Shown one piece after another: positions 26,978 to 36,952 of a stretch of 37,322 nt of DNA. Under the pieces are notes generated by a model. That model was not told the origin of the DNA and searched no databases. It worked only from the letters and a program-made list of their open reading frames with translations. The stretch is from positions 1 through 37,322 of the forward strand of contig JAFGFC010000136.1 of NCBI GenBank assembly GCA_016931325.1. The letters are read 5' to 3'. This stretch comes from Spirochaetota bacterium (lineage in GTDB: Bacteria; Spirochaetota; JAHITG01; JAFGFC01). Every line of letters starts with the position of its first letter. The stretch's first letter is position 1. The translations under genes and the position numbers were made by a program.

Positions 26978-28156
26978 TCAAATAACTTTGAGCTTTTTAC
27001 CGAGCTTTTTAAAGATCTCAAGAACATAGTCCAGCTGTTCGTCTGTATGGGTCGCCATGTAACTGGTCCGTATCAACGCTCTCCCGTGAGGGACAGCCGG
27101 GTGGATAACGGGATTCACAAATATCCCGGCTTCACTGAGCGCTTTCCACATTTTAAAACAGATCATATCATCTCCGATCACCAGAGGGATGATGGGTGTT
27201 TCGGCGATCCCGGTATTATAGCCGAGATCCTTGAACCCTTTGAGCATCTTATGTGTATTATGCCACAGCTTTTCAATCCTTTCCGGTTCGGTCTGCATGA
27301 TCTGAAGTGATTTTAAAGCCGCTCCCACGGCAGCCGGGGTCGGGGAGGCATGAAAGATGAGGGTTCGGGAATTATGTTTCAGATAATCGATCACCTTGGC
27401 CGGGCCGGAGACAAATCCGCCCAGGGAGGCGAAGGATTTGCTGAATGTTCCCATGATCAGGTCCACGTCATCATCCATTTTGAAATGATTCGCGGTGCCC
27501 CTGCCGTTTTCTCCAATGACTCCCAGAGCATGGGCATCATCGACCATGAGCCTGGCCTGGTATTTTTTGGTCAGTTCCACTATTTCTGGAAGTTTCGTGA
27601 TATCCCCTTCCATGCTGAAGATGCCGTCAACTACGATCAGCTTGCCGGCCTCGCCGGCGTTTTTCAGCTTGATCTCGAGGTCTTCTATGTCATTATGCTT
27701 GAAACGAAAAGTCCTGGCAAAGGTGAGCCTGGTGCCTTCAATGATGCTGGCATGGTCCAGGCTGTCAATGACCACAACATCATCTTTTCCGCAGATATAA
27801 GAGATAACGCCCTGATTGACCATAAAGCCGGTTGAAAATAATAGAGCCGCCTCTTTTTTGGTGAACACAGCCAGTTTCGCTTCCAGTTCTTCGTGAATAT
27901 CCAGTGTGCCGTTCAGGAATCGGGAGCCGGCGCAGCCCGTGCCGTACTTTTCCGTGGCCTTGATAGCGGCTTCTTTGACCCGGGGATCATTGGTCAGTCC
28001 GAGATAGCTGTTAGACCCCAGCATGAGATATTTTTTCCCTTTAATAATAACTTCCGTATCCTGGGCGCTGGAAATAGGCCTGAAATAGGGATACATACCG
28101 ATCTTCCTCACGTCATCGGCTGTTGTGTAATCAAAGCATTTCTGGAAAACGTCCAT
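26978..28156 (-). CDS. Alpha-oxoamine synthase family PLP enzyme (Kbl/BioF-like)
   Basis: LGSNSYLGLTNDPRV, GTGCAGSRFLNGTLDIHEELE, DDAHALGVIGENGRG, GTFSKSFASLGGFV. ATG 28156 preferred over TTG 28174. Confidence 0.92.
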   Translation of the reverse strand: MDVFQKCFDYTTADDVRKIGMYPYFRPISSAQDTEVIIKGKKYLMLGSNSYLGLTNDPRVKEAAIKATEKYGTGCAGSRFLNGTLDIHEELEAKLAVFTKKEAALLFSTGFMVNQGVISYICGKDDVVVIDSLDHASIIEGTRLTFARTFRFKHNDIEDLEIKLKNAGEAGKLIVVDGIFSMEGDITKLPEIVELTKKYQARLMVDDAHALGVIGENGRGTANHFKMDDDVDLIMGTFSKSFASLGGFVSGPAKVIDYLKHNSRTLIFHASPTPAAVGAALKSLQIMQTEPERIEKLWHNTHKMLKGFKDLGYNTGIAETPIIPLVIGDDMICFKMWKALSEAGIFVNPVIHPAVPHGRALIRTSYMATHTDEQLDYVLEIFKKLGKKLKVI

Positions 28157-28187
28157 TAAAATCTTCCTTTTCAAAACCGGAATATTA

Positions 28188-28215
28188 ATAATATTCTTTT
28201 TTATCTATGTGTCAA
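28188..28215 (-). promoter_or_regulatory. Putative sigma70-type promoter for the oxoamine synthase gene
   Basis: Minus strand TTGACA (28215-28210), 16-nt spacer, TATTAT (28193-28188). Confidence 0.5.
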
Positions 28216-28232
28216 TAAGAAAATATTTTGTT

Positions 28233-29954
28233 TTAACCGGGCGCAAATCCGTTGGTAATAGGCATCCGCCGGTCTTTGCCAAGCGCTACTTTCGAGATCT
28301 TTATACCGGGCGGAGATTGACGTCTTTTATATTCACTCCTGTCAACCATCCCGATCACCTTTTTGACCATATCCCGCTGGAAACCTTTTTTCATGATCTC
28401 GGGTAAGGTAAGATATTTTTCAATATAAAGGAAAAGGATCTTATCCAGCAAAGGGTAGGGCGGGAGCGTATCCGAATCCTTCTGATCCTTTTTTAATTCT
28501 GCCGTGGGAGCTTTATGAATGATGCGGGCGGGCACCAGTTCTGTTTTGCTCTGCTTATTCCTGTAATGGACAAGTTGATAGACCAGTGTTTTAGGCACAT
28601 CTTTGATCACGGCAAAACCACCGGCCAGGTCCCCGTAAAGCGTTGTATACCCTGTGCTCATCTCGCTCTTGTTCCCTGTGGCCAGGACAAGAGCCTTGAA
28701 TTTATTGGAAAAGGCCATGAGGATATTCCCGCGGATGCGCGCCTGGATGTTCTCTTCTGTTATGTCAGGAGGAAGATCCCGGAATATCTGCTCCAGGGAT
28801 CGCAGATAAGAGCTACAGATATCGTCGATGGGAAGGGTATGCAATTTTATCCCGAGATTCCGGGCTAATGTTTCAGCGTCCTGGCGACTTTCCTGTGAGG
28901 TGAAACGGGAGGGCATAAAAAGAGCCGTGACATTCTTTTTTCCCAGGGCATCCACAGCAATAAGCGTGGTTAAGGCGGAATCAATACCTCCGCTCAGGCC
29001 GATTACCACTTTTTTAAAATTATTTTTATCAACATAATCTCTGGTTCCCAGCGTCAGGGCTGTATAGATCTCCTGTGGAAGCTCATAAAACGGTGTCTTT
29101 TGCGCAGAGTATTTTTTGAAATCCTTTTTTTCTTTAGGTTGAAAGCCTTTTATCTTTACCAGGTGGACTTTGCTTTTGCGGTTGAGCTTTTTTCCTTTGG
29201 CCTCAAGGTCAAAGAAGAAAAGATCTTCTTCAAACTGTTTCCCGGTTCGGACCAGCTGTCCTTTGTTGTCCACAATAAGGCTGTGGCCGTCATAAACGAC
29301 CTCATCCTGGCCGCCCACCATATTTAAATAACAGATTACTGTACCGGTCTTCAGGGCTATTTCTTTCATCCGTTTCAGCCGGTCCTTTGCTTTTTCCTTA
29401 TAGTAAGGAGACGCGTTAATATTGATATTTATAATGCTGCCGTTTTTTGATTGCTCGAAAAGGGGCGTGTCCTCAGCCCAGATATCTTCACAGATACTTA
29501 TACCAAAAAATATTCCCCCCAGATCATAGACAGGAATAATATGGCCGGGCGCAAAGTACCGTTTTTCGTCAAAGACGCCGTAATTGGGCAGATGGATCTT
29601 GTTGTAGATATCAATGATCCTTTTTTTATGGATCAAAGCCGCTGAATTATACAGCTGATCTTTTTCCTTACCCCTCATGCCTCGGGATGTTTCGCTACGG
29701 ACAAAACCCACCAGGCAGATAATATTATCGCATAATGAGACGATCTTTTTCACATAGCTCATGTTCTCACGGATAAACCCTTCTTTATGTAAAAGGTCTT
29801 CAGGCGGATACCCTGTGATGGCCAGTTCCGGGAAAACAACAAGATCGCATGATCGTTCTTTTGCTTTCAGGATACAATCTTTTATCTTTAAAAAATTATG
29901 CTGAAAATTTCCCACAAAGGCGTTGATCTGACCGAACGCGATACGCAGTTTCAT
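28233..29954 (-). CDS. nadE: Glutamine-dependent NAD+ synthetase
   Basis: N-terminal nitrilase domain (VVFPELAITGYPPEDLL, GISICEDIWAED); C-terminal VIGLSGGIDSALTTLIAVDALG, TGNKSEMSTGYTTLYGDLAGGFAVIKDVPKTLVY. Confidence 0.95.
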   Translation of the reverse strand: MKLRIAFGQINAFVGNFQHNFLKIKDCILKAKERSCDLVVFPELAITGYPPEDLLHKEGFIRENMSYVKKIVSLCDNIICLVGFVRSETSRGMRGKEKDQLYNSAALIHKKRIIDIYNKIHLPNYGVFDEKRYFAPGHIIPVYDLGGIFFGISICEDIWAEDTPLFEQSKNGSIINININASPYYKEKAKDRLKRMKEIALKTGTVICYLNMVGGQDEVVYDGHSLIVDNKGQLVRTGKQFEEDLFFFDLEAKGKKLNRKSKVHLVKIKGFQPKEKKDFKKYSAQKTPFYELPQEIYTALTLGTRDYVDKNNFKKVVIGLSGGIDSALTTLIAVDALGKKNVTALFMPSRFTSQESRQDAETLARNLGIKLHTLPIDDICSSYLRSLEQIFRDLPPDITEENIQARIRGNILMAFSNKFKALVLATGNKSEMSTGYTTLYGDLAGGFAVIKDVPKTLVYQLVHYRNKQSKTELVPARIIHKAPTAELKKDQKDSDTLPPYPLLDKILFLYIEKYLTLPEIMKKGFQRDMVKKVIGMVDRSEYKRRQSPPGIKISKVALGKDRRMPITNGFAPG

Positions 29955-30087
29955 AGCATAATATTATTTGAAATAAAGACCGAAGTCAACAATAAGTTCA
30001 AGCTCGAAATTCGAAGTTATTCAGACTCCTTGTAGGGATAGGTATTTTTCAAGATGGTTTGTTTTCATACCGAAGTTAAAAGTAGAG

Positions 30088-30972
30088 ATGAAAGAATTAC
30101 TGGAACAGTTCATTAATTACCTGAAAATCGAGAAAGGCCTGTCCAGGAACACGGTGCTGAATTACCAATCTGATATCGAACAGTTTTTTATTTTTTTAAA
30201 AAGTAAAAACATAGACAATATAGATGATGTATCAGGCCTTCTTTTAAGCGGGTATCTTTCATATTTAAGATCGCATAATATCTCCAACAGGTCCATGGCC
30301 CGAAAAGTGACGGCTTTAAGGATGTTCTTCAAGTACCTGGTCATTGACCGTATCATCCAGATAAACCCTTCCCTTTTACTCGAGGTCCCGAAGATCAATG
30401 CCTCCCTTCCGGAATACCTGAGCCTTTCTGAAGTGGAGTCTCTGTTAAAAACATTTGATACACAAAAACCTTTGCAGGTCCGCGACAAAACGATCATGGA
30501 ACTTTTATACTCCGCTGGCCTGAGGGTTTCCGAGATCACGAACCTTCACGTCTACGACATTAATTCCCGAGAGCGTTTCATCAAAGTGAAAGGCAAGGGA
30601 GACAAGGAACGGTTGATCCCGCTGGGTCAAAAGGCCATTGACATTCTGGATCATTACATCATGCGCATCAGACCGCAGTACAACAGGATGGATTCGCCGT
30701 TTCTGTTCCTGAACGCCAAAGGAGGAAAGCTCTCCCGTATCAGCGTATGGAAGATCATAAAGTTCTATGCCAGAAAATGCGGGATCACCAAAGACATTTC
30801 TCCCCATACCCTGAGGCACAGTTTTGCCACGCATTTAATAAACAACGGGGCTGACCTGAGGTCTGTCCAGGAGCTGTTAGGCCACTCCAGCATTTCCACC
30901 ACACAGATCTACACTCACCTGAACTATGAAAAGTTGAAGAAATTTCATCATTCCTATCATCCGAGAGGATGA
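30088..30972 (+). CDS. xerD: Tyrosine recombinase XerC/XerD family
   Basis: YSAGLRVSEITNL, ISPHTLRHSFATHLINNGADLRSVQELLGHSSISTTQIYTHL. Confidence 0.93.
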   Translation: MKELLEQFINYLKIEKGLSRNTVLNYQSDIEQFFIFLKSKNIDNIDDVSGLLLSGYLSYLRSHNISNRSMARKVTALRMFFKYLVIDRIIQINPSLLLEVPKINASLPEYLSLSEVESLLKTFDTQKPLQVRDKTIMELLYSAGLRVSEITNLHVYDINSRERFIKVKGKGDKERLIPLGQKAIDILDHYIMRIRPQYNRMDSPFLFLNAKGGKLSRISVWKIIKFYARKCGITKDISPHTLRHSFATHLINNGADLRSVQELLGHSSISTTQIYTHLNYEKLKKFHHSYHPRG

Positions 30973-31001
30973 CGGTATAATATATCAACATTCCTATGAT
31001 T

Positions 31002-31048
31002 GCGAGCCTGAAGGACCTTCGGCCCTGAAGGCTCGCCTACAGGTTAAC
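31002..31048 (-). repeat. GAGCC-palindrome repeat copy (expanded loop)
   Basis: Minus strand TTAACCTGTAG-GCGAGCCT...AGGCTCGC (outer arms 31002-31009/31029-31036) with nested GAAGG-a-CCTTC. Confidence 0.75.
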
Positions 31049-31071
31049 GTACAATCTCGCTTATTTATCTA

Positions 31072-31099
31072 TTGACTTTAACACAAAAAATATTATACT
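31072..31099 (+). promoter_or_regulatory. Putative sigma70-type promoter for the DegT-family gene
   Basis: TTGACT, 16-nt spacer, TATACT; AAGGAG RBS downstream. Confidence 0.65.
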
Positions 31100-31127
31100 A
31101 TCAAAATATCTTTGCAAGGAGAAAATA

Positions 31128-32234
31128 ATGTCATTCAAGATCCAATTCACTGACCTGAAACGTCAGTATAAAGAACTGGAAGAAGAGATAGTCGCTTCAC
31201 TCAAAAAGATAATGGAATCAGCCCGGTTCATTAACGGGCCTGAAGTGACCGAGCTGGAAGAAAAAATCGCAAAATACTGCGGCTGCAAAATTGCCGTGGG
31301 TGTGGGTTCAGGCACAGACGCGCTTTTATTATCGCTCATGGCCCTGGATATAAAAAAAGGAGATGAAGTCATCACCACGCCTTTCACCTTTATTGCAACA
31401 GCTGAAGTGATCAGCCTTCTGGGTGCCAGGCCGGTCTTTGTCGATATAGACCAGAGTACCTATAATATTGATGCTGCCGGAATAAAAGCCAGGGTCACGG
31501 ACAAGACCAAAGCCATCATCCCTGTCCATTTATACGGACAGACAGCGGATATGGACGAGATCAACAAGATCGCAAAAGAACATGATCTTTTTGTTATTGA
31601 AGATGCCTGCCAGGCGATCGGCGCCGAATACAAAGGCAAAAAAGCCGGAAGCCTGGGCCATGCAGGGGCTTTCAGTTTCTTCCCGGCCAAGAACCTCGGG
31701 GCTTACGGGGACGGTGGAATGGTGACCACAGATGATGAAGATCTGGCCGCAAAGATAAAGACTTTGCGGGAACACGGCTCAAAAGAACGTTACCGGCATT
31801 CTCTGATCGGTATCAACGCCAGGCTTGACACCATGCAGGCGGCCGTTCTTCTGATAAAATTGAAAAAACTGGATCAATGGCTCCAAAACCGTATCAAACT
31901 GGCCTCACGTTACAGTGAAAAATTGAAGGACCTTGTCCATACCCCTGTTGTTAGAAAAGAGAACAAAGCTGTCTTTAATCAGTATACGATCCTGACTGAC
32001 AGACGGGATGATCTCATTAAATTTTTAAATGATAACGGGATCCCCACAGCCATTCACTATCCCATGCCTCTGCACCTTCAGAAAGCATTCGAGTTTTTAG
32101 GATATAAACAGGGTGATTTCCCTGTGAGCGAAGAGATTTCAAAAAAGGTAATGTCCCTTCCCATGTATCCGGAAATGACCGAACAGGAACAGGACCTGGT
32201 CATAAATGAAATTCACAGGTTTTTCAAGAAATAA
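31128..32234 (+). CDS. DegT/DnrJ/EryC1/StrS family aminotransferase
   Basis: GVGSGTDALLLSLMAL, TPFTFIATAEVI, EDACQAIGAEYKGKKAGSLGHAGAFSFFPAKNLGAYGDGGMV. Confidence 0.94.
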   Translation: MSFKIQFTDLKRQYKELEEEIVASLKKIMESARFINGPEVTELEEKIAKYCGCKIAVGVGSGTDALLLSLMALDIKKGDEVITTPFTFIATAEVISLLGARPVFVDIDQSTYNIDAAGIKARVTDKTKAIIPVHLYGQTADMDEINKIAKEHDLFVIEDACQAIGAEYKGKKAGSLGHAGAFSFFPAKNLGAYGDGGMVTTDDEDLAAKIKTLREHGSKERYRHSLIGINARLDTMQAAVLLIKLKKLDQWLQNRIKLASRYSEKLKDLVHTPVVRKENKAVFNQYTILTDRRDDLIKFLNDNGIPTAIHYPMPLHLQKAFEFLGYKQGDFPVSEEISKKVMSLPMYPEMTEQEQDLVINEIHRFFKK

Positions 32235-32253
32235 CGTACATATTGAACGTTTT

Positions 32254-32366
32254 GGTCAAATCCTTGCCCTCCTGCCCTGAGGAATTTAAGGAATTCCCAG
32301 GGTAAAGTCCCCGCAATTCGGGGAATTGCAGGGGAGCGGATTTGACCCAACGCACTTCCTGTGCGT
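32254..32366 (+). repeat. Structured repeat element copy A (long form), immediately upstream of the GT2 start
   Basis: Outer stem GGTCAAATCC (32254-32263)/GGATTTGACC (32338-32347); inner hairpins incl. CCCCGCAATTC..GGAATTGCAGGGG; terminal hairpin ACGCAC-TTCCT-GTGCGT (32350-32366). Confidence 0.87.
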
Positions 32367-32372
32367 AGAACG

Positions 32373-33143
32373 ATGCAAAAAATCAGCACTGTCATTATCA
32401 CTTTTAATGAGCAGGATAATATCAAAGAGTGCGTGAAAAGTGTCCTGTGGACCGATGAGATCATTATCATTGATTCTTTCAGCACGGACAAGACCATAAA
32501 AATATGCCGCAGCTTTGGCAGACGGGTCAAGCTCTACAAAAGGAAATGGAAGGGTTATGCTGACCAGAAGAACTTTGGCATTAAAAAGGCAACGAACCCG
32601 TGGATCCTGAGCCTGGATGCTGATGAAAGGATCACCCGGGAATTGAAAAAAGAGATCAGTATCTGCCTTTCGCAAGATAAGACCTTGAAAAGAGGATATC
32701 AGATCCCGCGGAAGAATTATTATTTCGGCAGGTGGATCAGACGGGGAGGCAATTATCCTGATCTCCAGTTGCGGCTCTTTCAAAAGCGGTATGGGAAATT
32801 CAGCCTTGTGCCTCTGCATGAAGGCGTATCCTTAACCCAGACCGGTGTTCTGAAACATCCCATGATCCATTACAGCTATAAGAATATAAATGACTATTTC
32901 AAACGCTTCATCATTTACACGGATATGGAAAAAGAGATCTTTATTTCCAAAAAGGTCAAGGTGAATATTTTTTCTTCTTTCTATTATATTGTCCTGCTGC
33001 CTTTTAAAAAATTCATCAGCCGTTTCATTTTCAAGCTCGGCTTTCTGGACGGCCTGGACGGTTTTATTGTGCTGCAGCTGAATAACATCACCAGGATGAT
33101 CTCCTATTATAAATATTATTTATGGTATAAACGAAATGTCTGA
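32373..33143 (+). CDS. Glycosyltransferase family 2 (WaaE/KdtX-like)
   Basis: MQKISTVIITFNEQDNIKECVKSVLWTDEIIIIDSFSTDKT; ILSLDADERIT. ORF track start 32361 (GTG) lies inside the repeat hairpin. Confidence 0.9.
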   Translation: MQKISTVIITFNEQDNIKECVKSVLWTDEIIIIDSFSTDKTIKICRSFGRRVKLYKRKWKGYADQKNFGIKKATNPWILSLDADERITRELKKEISICLSQDKTLKRGYQIPRKNYYFGRWIRRGGNYPDLQLRLFQKRYGKFSLVPLHEGVSLTQTGVLKHPMIHYSYKNINDYFKRFIIYTDMEKEIFISKKVKVNIFSSFYYIVLLPFKKFISRFIFKLGFLDGLDGFIVLQLNNITRMISYYKYYLWYKRNV

Positions 33144-34458
33144 GTACGATCTCATCATTATCGGGGCCGGTTCCGGCGGTTACAGGGCGGCTGTCACTGC
33201 CGGAAGCATGGGAAAGAAAGTCCTTGTGATCGAACGGCACAAAGCCGGCGGTGTCTGTCTCCATAACGGCTGCGTCCCTTCCAAGACCTTTTATCAGACA
33301 GCCAAAATAATCAAAAACCTCCATGGCCAGAAAAAAAATTCGCTTTTAGAAGCCGAACTCAACTGGAACATGGAGAAACTCATCCGGTACAGGGATGGTG
33401 TCATCTCAAAACTTGAAAAGGGCATCGAATTCTTATTCAAAAAGAACAATATTGAGATGATCAAAGGCCAGGCCCATCTGATAAAAGAAAAGAATAAACC
33501 CCTTGTGATGGTGAATGATAAAAAATTCCAGGCTCCTTTTATCATTGTGGCCACGGGTTCCAGGAATGCCGCTCCCTCCACCTGGCAGGACAGAGTCCTG
33601 TCCCCGGATGAATTTATCCGGCTCGGAGGATATCCGGGTTCAGTGGCTATCATCGGCGGCGGTGTGATCGGCTGCGAATTCGCCGGTATATTCAGTCAAT
33701 TCAATGTGGATATCACGGTGATCGAAAAAGAGAACAGGCTTCTGCCGTTTCTGGACAAGGATCTCGGCGAGGTGGTCGAGAAGAGCCTTAAAGAGATTGG
33801 CGTAAAAGTTTATACCGGGCAGACCGTATCAAAGATCAGTGACGGTCTTATCCTGTCGGATAAAACAAAGATCAAAGCGGAAAAGATCATCGCCTGCATG
33901 GGGCGCAGGCCCAATACGGAATGGACAGAGGATCTTATTCAAACGGACGAAAAGGGTTTTATCAAGGTGGATAACAATTTCAAAACATCCTGTGACGGGG
34001 TATACGCTGTCGGGGATGTGATCAACAAAGATTCCATGTACGCGCATCTGGCCTCTTTTCAGGGCGAGGCGCTTGTCCTGCATCTTTTCCAATCGAAAAA
34101 AATTCATCCTGCGCATTCGCCTTACGGCATCTTCACTTTCCCCCAGATTGCCGGTATCGGCATGAGCGAGGATCAGGCGGTCAAAGCCGGACTGGACCAT
34201 GAAGTGATACGTTCCCCTCTTTTTGCCACGTCCATAGGAAAGATACAGGATGACAGGACCGGATTCATGAAAGTCATAAAACAAAAAAGCAGAGATAAAC
34301 TGTTCGGGATCCATGTAGCCTCTCCATCAGCCTGTGAGATGATCCATACCGCTTCCGTGTTGTTCAACAATGATCTCGCGCAAGCTGCGAGTCTGAAAAA
34401 CACGGTTTTTATCCATCCCACCGAATCAGAGATATTCCACGACATCCAAGTTTTTTGA
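33136..34458 (+). CDS. Dihydrolipoyl dehydrogenase-like flavoprotein disulfide reductase
   Basis: IGAGSGGYRAAVTAGSMGKKV, GGVCLHNGCVPSKTF, IIGGGVIGCEFAGIFSQF, C-terminal HPTESE. Confidence 0.9.
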   Translation: MSEYDLIIIGAGSGGYRAAVTAGSMGKKVLVIERHKAGGVCLHNGCVPSKTFYQTAKIIKNLHGQKKNSLLEAELNWNMEKLIRYRDGVISKLEKGIEFLFKKNNIEMIKGQAHLIKEKNKPLVMVNDKKFQAPFIIVATGSRNAAPSTWQDRVLSPDEFIRLGGYPGSVAIIGGGVIGCEFAGIFSQFNVDITVIEKENRLLPFLDKDLGEVVEKSLKEIGVKVYTGQTVSKISDGLILSDKTKIKAEKIIACMGRRPNTEWTEDLIQTDEKGFIKVDNNFKTSCDGVYAVGDVINKDSMYAHLASFQGEALVLHLFQSKKIHPAHSPYGIFTFPQIAGIGMSEDQAVKAGLDHEVIRSPLFATSIGKIQDDRTGFMKVIKQKSRDKLFGIHVASPSACEMIHTASVLFNNDLAQAASLKNTVFIHPTESEIFHDIQVF

Positions 34459-34564
34459 AAAGTTGTTGAAATAATTTTTAAAAGGAGTATCTTTTTTTCA
34501 GATCAGTCTGGAAAAATATTCAATAAATTTTGTATATAAGATAAAAGGTCATGGGAGGAAAATC

Positions 34565-35653
34565 ATGAAAAGTTCCAAATTGAATATCCAGGATAAATTA
34601 ACCAAGGCGTCTTCCCGGGAAGAGGCTTTATCCTTAGCCCTTTCGCAGATCGAGAGTCAGTTCGGGAAGGGCGCGATCATGCGGCTCGGTGATCAAAAGG
34701 CCAAGGTGAGTGTTCCGGTCATACCCACAGGGGCTCTGACCCTGGACATAGCCCTGGGAGTCGGTGGTATCCCCCGTGGCCGCGTTGTAGAGATCTACGG
34801 GCCGGAATCATCCGGCAAGACCACGCTGGCTCTTTCCATTATTGCCGAGATTCAGAAAATAGGAGGCATCGCCGCTTTTATTGATGCCGAGCATGCTCTG
34901 GACCCGGCTTATGCCAAGATGCTGGGAGTTGATATAGACAATCTTCTGGTCTCGCAGCCTGATACAGGAGAACAGGCGCTCGAGATCGCCGAATCGCTTG
35001 TAAGAAGCGGCGCGGTGGATCTTATTGTCGTGGATTCTGTAGCGGCTCTGACGCCACGCGCCGAGATCGAAGGGAATATGGGGGATTCGCATATGGGCTT
35101 GCAGGCGCGGTTGATGTCCCAGGCCTTGAGAAAACTGACCGGCACGCTCAGTAAATCCAATACATCCATTGTCTTTATCAACCAGATAAGAATGAAGATC
35201 GGTATTGTTTACGGCAGCCCGGAAACGACTACAGGCGGGATCGCGCTCAAATTCTATGCTTCTTTAAGACTGGAGATCAGAAAGGCGGAGAATATTAAAA
35301 AAGGCGAAGACCTCTATGGGATACGGGTGAGGGTCAAAGTGGTGAAAAATAAAGTGGCTCCCCCCTTTAAAAAAGCTGAATTTGATATCCTGTTCAATCA
35401 GGGTCTTTCCAAAGAAGGCTGTATCCTGGACGCCGGCGTGGAGAGTGAGGTCATCAGCAAGACAGGCACCTGGTTCTCTTATGGCGACCAGCGTATCGGA
35501 CAGGGCCGGGAGAACGTAGCTAAATTTTTAAAAGAGCATCCTGATATCATGGACAAGATCGAAAAACAGGTCCGGGAAAAAGTGGGTCTGGTATTGAAGC
35601 GGGAAACGCCGGCTCCGGCTGCGCAGGAGAAAAAATCTTCTGATCCCGAATAA
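34565..35653 (+). CDS. recA: Recombinase A
   Basis: [80 protein letters not shown]. Confidence 0.98.
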   Translation: MKSSKLNIQDKLTKASSREEALSLALSQIESQFGKGAIMRLGDQKAKVSVPVIPTGALTLDIALGVGGIPRGRVVEIYGPESSGKTTLALSIIAEIQKIGGIAAFIDAEHALDPAYAKMLGVDIDNLLVSQPDTGEQALEIAESLVRSGAVDLIVVDSVAALTPRAEIEGNMGDSHMGLQARLMSQALRKLTGTLSKSNTSIVFINQIRMKIGIVYGSPETTTGGIALKFYASLRLEIRKAENIKKGEDLYGIRVRVKVVKNKVAPPFKKAEFDILFNQGLSKEGCILDAGVESEVISKTGTWFSYGDQRIGQGRENVAKFLKEHPDIMDKIEKQVREKVGLVLKRETPAPAAQEKKSSDPE

Positions 35654-35679
35654 GCAAAAACACTATATCTTTTAAAAAT

Positions 35680-36900
35680 TTGATGAAGAAGAAAAAGATC
35701 AAGATAAAAGAGATTGCCGGAGGGGTAACGGCTCCACTCGGTTTTTTAACCTCTGGTGTGCACTGCGGATTAAGACGCTCCAAATATGACATTGCCCTGA
35801 TCTACTCCAAAGAAAAATGTCTGGCTGTGGGAGGTTTTACAAAAAATCTTCTGCAGGCGGCTCCGCTTATCATTTCCAGAAAGCATATCAAAGGCCCCAT
35901 CAAGGCTGTTATTGTTAACAGCGGTAATGCCAATGCGGCAACCGGCAAGAAAGGTCTGGCCGATGCCAGAACTATGTGCCGGCTGACCGCTCAAAACTTG
36001 AATATAAAGACAGAGAATGTGCTGGTCTTTTCCACCGGCGTTATCGGTAAATTCATGGACATGGCCAAGATCTCAAAAGGCATCAAGATGCTCATACCGG
36101 TTTTAAATACATCTTCTGAAGAAGCGGCTGAAGCTATCCTGACGACCGACAGGGTAAAGAAACAGGTGGTAACCGAGTTCAAGATCAAGAATAAAAAAGT
36201 ACGTATCGGCGGTATGGCCAAGGGCTCGGGCATGATCGCGCCCAATATGGCCACCATGCTGGCCTTTATCTGTTCGGATGTGAACATTAAAAAGAGTCTG
36301 TTGAACAAACTTTTTCAACATGCGCTGGAACGATCGTTCAATCTGATATCCATTGACGGCGAGATGAGCACCAATGACGCCTGTGTCTTTATGACGAATA
36401 AAAAGGCGGGCAACGACGAGATCAATGAAAAGACAGCGGATTCGATAAAGATCTTTTACGCCAACCTGCTCTATGTGATGCAGAAACTGGCGCGCATGAT
36501 CGTGTCAGACGGCGAGGGTGTGACCAAGCTGATCGAGATCAAGGTGATCAACTGCAAGACAAAAAAGAAAGCCAGAGCGATCGCCAGCCGTATCGCCAAT
36601 TCGCCCCTGGTCAAGACCGCCATTTACGGCGGGGACGCCAACTGGGGCCGCGTGGCCTCAAGTATCGGCGCCAGCGGCGAAAAGGTGAATATGGAAAAAT
36701 GCATTATAAAGTTCGGTAATTACCTGATGTACAGGAATAACGCGCCTGTGAAATTCAGCGAAGAGAAACTGGCCGCTTATCTGAAGAATAAAAAGATACA
36801 GATCCTGGTCGACCTGCAGGAAGGAAAAGAAGCCATCTCGTTTTTCACCGGCGACCTGACGGAAGAATATATACGTATCAACGCGCATTATAGGAGTTAG
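35680..36900 (+). CDS. argJ: Bifunctional glutamate N-acetyltransferase / amino-acid acetyltransferase
   Basis: GVTAPLGFLTSGVHCGLR; VNSGNANAATGKKG; GMAKGSGMIAPNMATMLAF; YGGDANWGRVASSIGASGE. Confidence 0.96.
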   Translation: MMKKKKIKIKEIAGGVTAPLGFLTSGVHCGLRRSKYDIALIYSKEKCLAVGGFTKNLLQAAPLIISRKHIKGPIKAVIVNSGNANAATGKKGLADARTMCRLTAQNLNIKTENVLVFSTGVIGKFMDMAKISKGIKMLIPVLNTSSEEAAEAILTTDRVKKQVVTEFKIKNKKVRIGGMAKGSGMIAPNMATMLAFICSDVNIKKSLLNKLFQHALERSFNLISIDGEMSTNDACVFMTNKKAGNDEINEKTADSIKIFYANLLYVMQKLARMIVSDGEGVTKLIEIKVINCKTKKKARAIASRIANSPLVKTAIYGGDANWGRVASSIGASGEKVNMEKCIIKFGNYLMYRNNAPVKFSEEKLAAYLKNKKIQILVDLQEGKEAISFFTGDLTEEYIRINAHYRS

Positions 36901-36952
36901 ACTCACAGGAAGTGAGTCTGGTCGGATTCCCATGGATGGAAAGAATCCGACC
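36900..36952 (-). repeat. Structured repeat element copy C (short form), overlapping the argJ stop codon
   Basis: GACTCAC-AGGAA-GTGAGTC (36900-36918); perfect outer stem GGTCGGATTC (36920-36929)/GAATCCGACC (36943-36952) around CCAT-gg-ATGG. Confidence 0.87.

Noticed and set aside
30088-30972. Tyrosine recombinase as integrase of a genomic island or integron
   Set aside because: Sequence looks like housekeeping XerC/D, with no attached cassettes; the TTCCT elements do not show attC R/L boxes.
34459-34564. SOS/LexA box upstream of recA
   Set aside because: No clear palindromic operator of a known type seen by eye.
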